A stretch of DNA of 28,496 nt from CAADGU01 sp964581605 (GTDB lineage Bacteria > Chloroflexota > Anaerolineae > Promineifilales > Promineifilaceae). The stretch covers positions 1-28,496 of the forward strand of contig CAZOPF010000079.1 in the NCBI GenBank assembly GCA_964581605.1, in the 5' to 3' direction. Position numbers and translations under genes: made by a program. This document shows positions 22,618-28,496 of this stretch, piece by piece. Numbering within the stretch: the stretch's first letter is position 1; every line of letters starts with the position of its first letter. The notes below the pieces were generated by a model, which saw nothing but the letters and a program-made list of their open reading frames with translations, made no database searches and was not told the origin of the DNA.

Positions 22618-23847
22618 ATGAACCAACTGCCTGATGAGTTTATATTACCTGCGTATGACGGCCGTTCCATTGTCAATATCCCCGCCACCATTGCTGAAAT
22701 TTTGCATGTGCCTTTTCAAGGGTTGCCACCGTTAGCCGGTGAACTGTGGCAGCCGGTAGCAAACGGGGCTAAACGAATAGCCTTGCTGGTGCTGGATGCC
22801 TTTGGCTGGAATTTGCTACAAGCAGAAGCGGCCAATCTGGAGCGGTTGGTGAATAGAGCTGGCGTGGTCAACCAGCTAACCTCTGTTTTTCCTTCAACAA
22901 CGGTGGCGGCTTTGAGCAGTCTGTGGACAGGCGCGGCTCCGGCCCAACATGGCATGTTGGGGCTAACCATGTTTTTCCCGGAATATGCTACATCCACCGA
23001 TATGATCCGGTTTACGCCGGTGTTTGGGCATCATCCCAATGCCCTGGTGGAAGCAGGTTTAGAGCCGGAAACGTTTTTGCATTGGCCGGGACTGGCCGAG
23101 CAATTGGCACGACATGGTGTACCTGCTTACTCTTTCAAAGGGCGCGAGCTGGTTAATTCCGCGTTGAGCAAAATGCACAGTCGGGGCGTAGTCGCCGATC
23201 AAGGTGCGATCACATTTACCGACATGCTCTGGCAGATGGGCCAGGTACTAGACGATAAGGCGGGCGAGCCACTGTTTCTTTTTGGTTATTGGCCGGTCAT
23301 AGATACCCTTAGCCATTTCCGGCTGTGGGATGGGGCGGCCACTCGCGCCGAAGCGCGGATGTTGTTCCACCAGATTGAGATGGAATTTTTGAACCGGCTC
23401 ACGGCCGTTGCCCGGCAAGACACCCTCTTTTTCATCACGGCCGATCATGGGCAAATCGCCTTACCGAACTACATTTTCCTGGAAGACCATCCACATTTGC
23501 AGCAAATGTTGTTTATGCGGCCAACTGGGGAACATCGAGTGAGCTATTTATACGCCAAACACGGCCGTACCGATGACATCCTCCATTACCTGCAAACCCA
23601 TCTTAGCCATGCTCTGGTAGCTATGCGCTCAGAGGAGGCGCTGGTGGCAGGGTTGTTTGGGCCGGGGCCGCACACGGCCGTTGCCCTTGAACGCCTCGGT
23701 GATGTGGTGGTCATGATGCGCGGCGGTTACAAACTGCTCCCCCGTGCCCAAGAGAAAAAAGCCCGCCTCATGTTGGGCGGTCATGGCAGCCTGACCAACG
23801 CCGAAATGTTGGCCCCCTGGTTGGGTTTTCGGTTAGATGGCTGGTAA
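22618..23847 (+). CDS. Alkaline-phosphatase-superfamily type I phosphodiesterase/nucleotide pyrophosphatase
   Basis: A 409-residue protein with the metal-binding set of the family: VLDAFGWN (D60), the nucleophile Thr in FPSTTVAALSSLWTG (93-95), an HG motif (H111), DTLSHF (Asp/His), ITADHGQ (Asp/His) and a C-terminal GGHGS (His). It hydrolyses phosphodiester or pyrophosphate bonds of unknown substrates; some relatives act on nucleotide sugars or phosphonates. There is no signal peptide or membrane helix. The start at ATG 22618 gives a conserved-looking N-terminus. No Shine-Dalgarno exists, because a terminator T-run occupies that place, which is odd. Confidence 0.82.
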   Translation: MNQLPDEFILPAYDGRSIVNIPATIAEILHVPFQGLPPLAGELWQPVANGAKRIALLVLDAFGWNLLQAEAANLERLVNRAGVVNQLTSVFPSTTVAALSSLWTGAAPAQHGMLGLTMFFPEYATSTDMIRFTPVFGHHPNALVEAGLEPETFLHWPGLAEQLARHGVPAYSFKGRELVNSALSKMHSRGVVADQGAITFTDMLWQMGQVLDDKAGEPLFLFGYWPVIDTLSHFRLWDGAATRAEARMLFHQIEMEFLNRLTAVARQDTLFFITADHGQIALPNYIFLEDHPHLQQMLFMRPTGEHRVSYLYAKHGRTDDILHYLQTHLSHALVAMRSEEALVAGLFGPGPHTAVALERLGDVVVMMRGGYKLLPRAQEKKARLMLGGHGSLTNAEMLAPWLGFRLDGW

Positions 23848-23851
23848 GTTG

Positions 23852-23921
23852 AGACGTGATGCGTGATACGTGATGCGTAAAAAGTGTCTGGCCACCTATT
23901 ACGCATCACGCATCACGCTTG
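23852..23921. repeat. Period-7 hairpin array after the phosphodiesterase gene
   Basis: Ten heptamers: AGACGTG, ATGCGTG, ATACGTG, ATGCGTA on the left; ACGCATC, ACGCATC, ACGCTTG on the right. The 20-nt arms 23861-23880 and 23899-23918 are reverse complements with one mismatch, around an 18-nt centre. The right end overlaps the -35 box of the next gene. Confidence 0.94.
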
Positions 23922-23947
23922 ACAGCCTTTCCCACTTTCGATAGCAT
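23919..23947 (+). promoter_or_regulatory. Predicted promoter of the phosphatidyltransferase-lgt unit
   Basis: A perfect TTGACA (23919-23924), a 17-nt spacer and TAGCAT (23942-23947). The -35 box begins where the heptamer hairpin ends, so the array and the promoter are fused. The leader would be about 30 nt. Confidence 0.55.
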
Positions 23948-23984
23948 CCCACCTCATCCGGCGGCGAACGAGGAAGAGAAAATC

Positions 23985-24647
23985 ATGGCCCAACCTGATG
24001 CCAATAAGGCAAAACCCCCAGAACCCAAAGTATTAACCGACAGATTGCGGATATATGCAAAAATCCTCATAGACCCTATCGTCAATTTCCTGGCAAAGTA
24101 TAAAATCTCACCCGACGTACTCACCGTGTTGGGCATGTTGTTTCACTTCCTGTTTGCCTGGCTCATCGCTAATGGGCAATTTCGCGCAGCTTCTATTGCC
24201 ATGTTGCTGCTCTCGCCTTTGGATGCGTTGGATGGCTCGTTGGCGCGGAAGATGGGTCGCAAACAAGGCGGGTTTGGAGCATTTCTTGATTCTACGCTGG
24301 ATCGCCTGGCCGAAATCATCCTTTTTGGCGGTTTCATTTATTACTACTGGTTGCAGGAAGATGTGACCATGATGGCAGTCTCGTATCTGGCCGTCACCGG
24401 CTCCATCATGGTCAGTTACGCTCGCTCCAAAGCGGAATCTTTGGGATATAACTCCAAAGTCGGCATCGCCAGCCGGGTGGAGCGTTATTTTTTGATGATT
24501 GTGCTGCTGTTCTTAAACCAGCCGGAAATCCTGTTGGTGTTGCTGGCAGTGGCAACCTATTTCACTCTCTTCCAGCGTGGCTACCATGTCTGGAAACAAT
24601 GGATTGCCGATCTGAAAGCTGAAGAAAGTGGTAGTCAAACTGATTAA
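23985..24647 (+). CDS. CDP-alcohol phosphatidyltransferase
   Basis: A 220-residue membrane enzyme with about six helices. The family motif is LDALDGSLAR...FGAFLDSTLD: D80, D83, G84, A87, R88, G98, D102 and D106, which bind the metal and CDP-lipid. KYKISPDVLTVLG before the first helix is typical. It moves a phosphatidyl group from CDP-diacylglycerol to an alcohol such as glycerol phosphate or inositol phosphate. The general look (ISPDVLT; charged N-terminus) suits the PgsA/phosphatidylinositol-phosphate synthase group, but the acceptor cannot be assigned. The start at 23985 follows AGGAAGAG. It lies in one unit with lgt (9-nt gap). Confidence 0.88.
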   Translation: MAQPDANKAKPPEPKVLTDRLRIYAKILIDPIVNFLAKYKISPDVLTVLGMLFHFLFAWLIANGQFRAASIAMLLLSPLDALDGSLARKMGRKQGGFGAFLDSTLDRLAEIILFGGFIYYYWLQEDVTMMAVSYLAVTGSIMVSYARSKAESLGYNSKVGIASRVERYFLMIVLLFLNQPEILLVLLAVATYFTLFQRGYHVWKQWIADLKAEESGSQTD

Positions 24648-24656
24648 TCAGGACTG

Positions 24657-25859
24657 ATGCGCAAACAATTTTCAACCTGGCAGCAGCGCATAGGGCTGGA
24701 GCCTTACTGGTATCTGATTGGGGGCGGGGTGATTTTAGTCGCCGTCCTTTTTTTTACCCATTTGCGCACCGGACAGATGCCGGCCGCTACCGCTTTTGTC
24801 GTTCCAGTTCTTAATTTGCCGGTTTTCTGGTATGGCATTTGTATTGTGGGGGGGATTGCGCTGGGAGCGTATGTGGTTTCCCGGCTGGCAAATGAACGAG
24901 CCATTGCATTGTTTAATCAGACAGTGCCGGAACATGTGCGGGAGCAGGACACGGCCGTACTCCCCCTCAGCGCCGAACTCCATCTCAGACTCACTCAACG
25001 TCACATCGCTACTTTGGGCGAACTGCTTTTCCGTTGGGGGTTGGACCCGCGCACGCTGGAACTCAAACCGGCCGAACTTGATACGATTGGGCAGGTGTTA
25101 ACCGAAACGCCGGGCATAAATACATCCTGGTTGGTAGACGCACCCTGGCGTATCTGGAACCCAGATCATGTGTGGAACGGCTTGATCATCTGTCTGCTAT
25201 TTGCTGTGGTGGGAGCGCGTCTGTACCATGTGCTGACCCCTTCGCCGAGCATGGCTGCTTTTGGTATTGAGACGCCTTGGGATTATTTCCGCAATCCGAT
25301 GCAGCTGATCAACATTCGTGCGGGTGGGTTGGGAATATATGGCGGGCTGGCCGGTGGGGCGTTGGGGCTGTTTATTTATACCCGCCGTCAGCGCATCCCC
25401 ACGCTCGCCTGGGCCGACCTGGCGGTAGTGGGTGTGGCCTTGGGGCAGGTGTTTGGCCGGTGGGGGAACTTTTTCAACCAGGAGTTATACGGCCGTCCCA
25501 CCACTCTCCCCTGGGCCATCACCATCACCGAAGCCCACCGCCTGCCCGGTTACGAAGAGTTCAGCCAGTTCCACCCCGCCTTTTTGTATGAATCGCTCTG
25601 GAATTTGCTGGCCTTTCTGGTCTTGTATACCCTGGTAAAACGATACAGCCCCCGCTTGCTTACGGGCGAATTGACCGCCCTCTACCTCATCTTCTATGCC
25701 GTCGGCCGTATCCTGCTGGAAACGGTGCGCCTGGACAGCCGCACCCTCAACCTGCTCGGCCTCAACCTGAATATGGCTATCGCCACCTTTGTCTCCCTAC
25801 TGGTTGCCCTGGTTATGGCTGCCTGGGTGTTGGCCCGCCGCTGGCGGCAAAGATGGTAA
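24657..25859 (+). CDS. lgt: Prolipoprotein diacylglyceryl transferase with inserted domain
   Basis: A 400-residue Lgt, over 100 longer than typical. Family motifs: LPVFWYG (early helix), GARLYHV, GGLGIYGGLAGG, the signature GRWGNFFNQELYGRPT (267-282, with the essential Arg/Asn residues) and HPAFLYESLWNL. It transfers diacylglycerol to the cysteine of lipoprotein precursors in the cytoplasmic membrane. The extra part lies between helices at about residues 82-168; it is soluble and contains HIATLGELLF and AELDTIGQVL, which look like helix-hairpin-helix segments. An extra N-terminal helix (about 20-35) is also present. The Shine-Dalgarno is CAGGA. Confidence 0.92.
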   Translation: MRKQFSTWQQRIGLEPYWYLIGGGVILVAVLFFTHLRTGQMPAATAFVVPVLNLPVFWYGICIVGGIALGAYVVSRLANERAIALFNQTVPEHVREQDTAVLPLSAELHLRLTQRHIATLGELLFRWGLDPRTLELKPAELDTIGQVLTETPGINTSWLVDAPWRIWNPDHVWNGLIICLLFAVVGARLYHVLTPSPSMAAFGIETPWDYFRNPMQLINIRAGGLGIYGGLAGGALGLFIYTRRQRIPTLAWADLAVVGVALGQVFGRWGNFFNQELYGRPTTLPWAITITEAHRLPGYEEFSQFHPAFLYESLWNLLAFLVLYTLVKRYSPRLLTGELTALYLIFYAVGRILLETVRLDSRTLNLLGLNLNMAIATFVSLLVALVMAAWVLARRWRQRW

Positions 25860-25869
25860 ACAGTAAGCG

Positions 25870-25925
25870 GTAATTGATTTGTGCCCAATTACCCAATTAC
25901 TCAATTACTCAATTACCTATTTACC
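25870..25925. repeat. Period-8 array between lgt and the ABC genes
   Basis: Seven 8-nt units: GTAATTGA, TTTGTGCC, CAATTACC, CAATTACT, CAATTACT, CAATTACC, TATTTACC. The single left unit can pair with one of several right units, so the hairpin is lopsided. From 25926 to 26023 I see no clear promoter or terminator. Confidence 0.88.
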
Positions 25926-26023
25926 CCCATCCTCAACTACTCCATAATAAACTGGTGTCTCTGTCACAATTCCGTCAGGGGCGGTGTTATGTATGTGTGG
26001 AGGGGCACGATTGGAGTGCAACC

Positions 26024-26950
26024 ATGATTGAAATAGAAAATTTAGGAAAGAGATTTGATACATTCACGGCCGTGCAAAATCTCACCCTCAACGTGCCGGC
26101 CGGGCAGCTATTAGCGCTGTTAGGCCCCAACGGCGCCGGCAAAACGACCACCGTGCGTATGATTGGCGCCATCCTCAGACCCACCACCGGCCATGCCCGC
26201 GTCAATGGCTATGATGTGGTCACACAGGCGGACGGTGTGCGCCGTTCCATTGGCATGTTGACCGAACAGCCGGGCCTATATACCCGCATGAGTGGGCTGG
26301 AATATCTGGAGTTTTACGGCCGTCTCTACGGCATCCCCGACCAAGAAACCCGCGCCAGAGGCAGAGAAATGTTTGCCCGCTTCTACATGGCCGGCGCCGA
26401 GGAAAAGCGATTGGGCACATATTCCAAAGGGATGCGTCAGAAAGTCGGCCTCATCCGCTCTATGTTGCACAACCCTGCCGTGTTGCTGCTGGACGAACCC
26501 ACCTCCGCCATGGATCCACACAGCGCCAAACTGGTGCGCGACGCCATTCTGGAACTGCGCCACGATCAGCGCACCGTCATCCTCTGCACCCATAACCTGG
26601 CTGAAGCCGAGCTGCTGGCCGACAAAATCGCCATCATCAAGCAGGGACAAATTGTGGCACAGGGTACATTTGCCGAATTGAAGCAGCAATTGCTTGGTCG
26701 GCCGCAGTTAGAAGTGCGTGTAGACAAACTGTTAAACGGTCAGGTAAAAGAGCTAGAAAACCTGGTCACGGTTGAATCTGTCACCACCGATACCATTCGA
26801 TACCGCACCGATAACCCCGATGTTACCAACCCCCAACTGGTACGTTGCCTGCACAACCTGGGCCTGGGCGTCATTTCTCTACAGCCTGTTTCGCAGAGCC
26901 TGGAACAGGTGTATTTGCGTGTGATTGAAGAGATAGAGGTAATTGAGTAA
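26024..26950 (+). CDS. ABC-2 type transporter ATP-binding protein
   Basis: A 308-residue ATPase. Walker A GPNGAGKT (34-41), Q-loop in MLTEQPG, signature YSKGMRQK (133-140; this SKGM form is usual in NatA/drug-export ATPases), Walker B VLLLDEPTSAMDP and switch His in CTHN (H190). A C-terminal extension of about 80 residues is typical of the exporter class. The start at 26024 is chosen from GGAG 8 nt upstream. The last residues (VIE) and the stop codon are read from the adjoining period-8 array. It pairs with the permease downstream; the cargo is unknown. Confidence 0.93.
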   Translation: MIEIENLGKRFDTFTAVQNLTLNVPAGQLLALLGPNGAGKTTTVRMIGAILRPTTGHARVNGYDVVTQADGVRRSIGMLTEQPGLYTRMSGLEYLEFYGRLYGIPDQETRARGREMFARFYMAGAEEKRLGTYSKGMRQKVGLIRSMLHNPAVLLLDEPTSAMDPHSAKLVRDAILELRHDQRTVILCTHNLAEAELLADKIAIIKQGQIVAQGTFAELKQQLLGRPQLEVRVDKLLNGQVKELENLVTVESVTTDTIRYRTDNPDVTNPQLVRCLHNLGLGVISLQPVSQSLEQVYLRVIEEIEVIE

Positions 26951-26970
26951 TTGAGTAATTGTCCAATTGC
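26939..26970. repeat. Period-8 array at the ABC ATPase-permease junction
   Basis: Four 8-nt units: GTAATTGA, GTAATTGA, GTAATTGT, CCAATTGC. The array includes the ATPase stop codon and ends 12 nt before the permease start. GTAATTG units can pair with the final CCAATTGC only weakly. Confidence 0.88.
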
Positions 26971-26982
26971 CCCACAAAACCT

Positions 26983-28440
26983 ATGACCACTTTAACTCCC
27001 CTTCTCCCTGTTAAACAGAATTCCATCCACATGGCGCTGGTGATCGCCCGGCGTGAAATCCGCGACTCCTTTCGAGATTGGCGCATCATCCTGCCTATTT
27101 TCTTGCTGACGCTGGCTTTCCCGGCGTTGATGAACTTCACGGCGCGGCGGGCTATCACCTTTGCCGACCAGTATGGCGCGGAGATTATTGCCACACAGTT
27201 GATCCCCTTCTTGTTGCTGGTAGTGGGTTTTTTCCCAATGTCTTTTTCGCTCATCATTGCCCTGGAAACTTTTGTGGGGGAAAAGGAACGCAACAGCCTG
27301 GAGCCGCTGTTGGCGTCGCCGCTGACCAACACGGAACTGTACGCGGGCAAGATGCTGGCGGCATTGGTTCCCCCTTTGTTAGCCAGTTATATGGGTATGC
27401 TGGTTTATATGGTGAGCCTGGTGGTGAATCTGGATTGGCGGCCAGAACCAACGCTGATCATTCAGGTAATGCTGCTGACGACGGTGCAAGGGGTGATCAT
27501 GGTGGCGGCGGCGGTGGTGGTTTCCAGCCAAGCGACGAGTGTGCGGGCAGCTAATTTGCTGGCGAGTTTTATCATTGTGCCCATGGCGCTGTTGATCCAG
27601 TTTGAGGCGGGGGCGTTGTTTTGGGGCAATCATGTGGGCTTATGGTGGCTGATTATAGGGTTGGGGTTGACGGCCGTCGTCCTCATTCGCATGGGTCTCT
27701 ATGTTTTTAACCGCGAAGAACTGCTGGGCCGGGACATTGACCAGATTCGCCTGGGTTGGATGTTCCGGGTATATTGGCGGCGGTTGAGTGGGCAAGGGTG
27801 GAATGGCCGAATTCCCCGCCCTTTTGCCTGGTATAAAGAGACTTTCGCCATTTTCCCTTTACTCTTGCAGCCGATAGGTATATTGTTGCTGGCCTTTGTT
27901 GGGGCCATCCTTTTTGGCATCTGGTTAGCTCATCAGTACGTCCTGCCGCCAGACATTCAGGCACAGCTTACTGGCGAAAATATGGCGGCTAACCTGGAAC
28001 AATATGCGTATTTGCTGGTCGTGTTGCCTATGGTCATCATCTTTCAAAATATACGGGTAGTTGCTTTGCAGGCGTTGTTGGGTGTATTCACGTTTGGGGT
28101 GTTGGCGGTGCTGATTTTTATGTTGCCCTGGGGAGTGATCGCGTTTTTGGTCACCCAATTTTACCTGGCCGGGCAAGACCCTTTTCAATTCTTGCTGGCT
28201 GCCTTTTTACCTCATGCCATCCTGGAGTTTCCGGCGTTGCTCATCACAACAGCTGCTATTCTGCGCTGGCAAGCTGTCATCATCCACCCTTCACCTGATC
28301 ATACGTTGAGCGAGAATTTTCTTATGCGCATGGCTGACTTCACCCGTGTCTTCCTCGGTATTGGTCTGCCCTTATTGATCGCGGCGGCCTTTGTGGAGGC
28401 GCACATCACCACGCTGGTATTACAGATGGTGTATGGGTAG
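26983..28440 (+). CDS. ABC-2 type transporter permease
   Basis: A 485-residue membrane protein with about ten to twelve hydrophobic segments. The N-terminus LVIARREIRDSFRDWRIIL and the motif GEKERNSLEPLLASPLTNTELYAGKMLAAL are typical of NatB-like ABC-2 permeases. The second half has a further group of helices, so it is longer than simple ABC-2 permeases. With the ATPase 32 bp upstream it forms an export system of unknown substrate. The start is ATG 26983; an alternative is ATG 27031. Neither has a Shine-Dalgarno, since the leader is repeat DNA. Confidence 0.88.
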   Translation: MTTLTPLLPVKQNSIHMALVIARREIRDSFRDWRIILPIFLLTLAFPALMNFTARRAITFADQYGAEIIATQLIPFLLLVVGFFPMSFSLIIALETFVGEKERNSLEPLLASPLTNTELYAGKMLAALVPPLLASYMGMLVYMVSLVVNLDWRPEPTLIIQVMLLTTVQGVIMVAAAVVVSSQATSVRAANLLASFIIVPMALLIQFEAGALFWGNHVGLWWLIIGLGLTAVVLIRMGLYVFNREELLGRDIDQIRLGWMFRVYWRRLSGQGWNGRIPRPFAWYKETFAIFPLLLQPIGILLLAFVGAILFGIWLAHQYVLPPDIQAQLTGENMAANLEQYAYLLVVLPMVIIFQNIRVVALQALLGVFTFGVLAVLIFMLPWGVIAFLVTQFYLAGQDPFQFLLAAFLPHAILEFPALLITTAAILRWQAVIIHPSPDHTLSENFLMRMADFTRVFLGIGLPLLIAAAFVEAHITTLVLQMVYG

Positions 28441-28441
28441 A

Positions 28442-28496
28442 GTTTGGGTGTTTGAGTGTTTGGGTGTTTGAGTGTTTGGGTGTTTGGGTGTTTGGG
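28442..28496. repeat. Period-8 array at the right window edge
   Basis: Seven units alternating GTTTGGGT and GTTTGAGT fill the sequence from the permease stop codon to the end of the window, and the array may continue. Only one strand orientation is seen so far; the inverted half, if present, lies outside. Confidence 0.9.

Overview
The window looks like a chromosomal segment of a free-living bacterium of the phylum Chloroflexota, probably the Anaerolineae/Ardenticatenia side. This is inferred from the gene set (tandem nuoM complex I, AtpZ-a-c-b operon, min operon, AmrS) and from protein character, not from a marker gene. There are no rRNA, tRNA, CRISPR, phage or insertion-sequence genes. The DNA is moderately GC-rich and densely coding.

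Layout. Positions 1-5343 are read on the minus strand: minC-minD-minE (division-site placement), the radical SAM enzyme AmrS, and a two-gene unit of a SerB-like HAD phosphatase followed by a class V aminotransferase, which suggests serine metabolism. A repeat-filled divergent gap (5344-5640) separates this from everything to the right, which is on the plus strand. There come an M20 metallopeptidase, a PAS histidine kinase with a degenerate receiver domain, and a solitary McrC. Next is a roughly 500-bp gap that probably encodes a structured small RNA, and then the complex I membrane arm: nuoA, nuoH, nuoJ, nuoK, nuoL, nuoM, a second nuoM and nuoN. A strong promoter then starts the membrane half of an ATP synthase operon: atpZ, atpB, atpE and an atpF with a piece of delta subunit fused to it. 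The right end holds an alkaline-phosphatase-superfamily phosphodiesterase, a CDP-alcohol phosphatidyltransferase, lgt with an inserted domain, and a two-gene ABC-2 export system.

How the genes work together. The centre is energy conservation. The complex I proton-pumping subunits and the Fo rotor/stator genes are adjacent, while all hydrophilic parts (NuoBCDEFGI; F1 alpha, beta, gamma, epsilon) are absent and must be encoded elsewhere. Two NuoM copies, together with an about 25-residue insertion in the NuoL lateral helix, point to the enlarged '2M' type of complex I. The pgsA-like gene and lgt belong to membrane lipid and lipoprotein biogenesis.

The most unusual property is at DNA level. Thirteen short intergenic arrays, each with its own word but always a strict 7- or 8-nt period, mostly fold back into hairpins, and several supply the stop codon of the preceding gene. 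They resemble the heptanucleotide STRR repeats of heterocystous cyanobacteria. In addition, the 8-bp palindrome ACGGCCGT occurs roughly 38 times in coding and non-coding DNA, like the HIP1 element of cyanobacteria.
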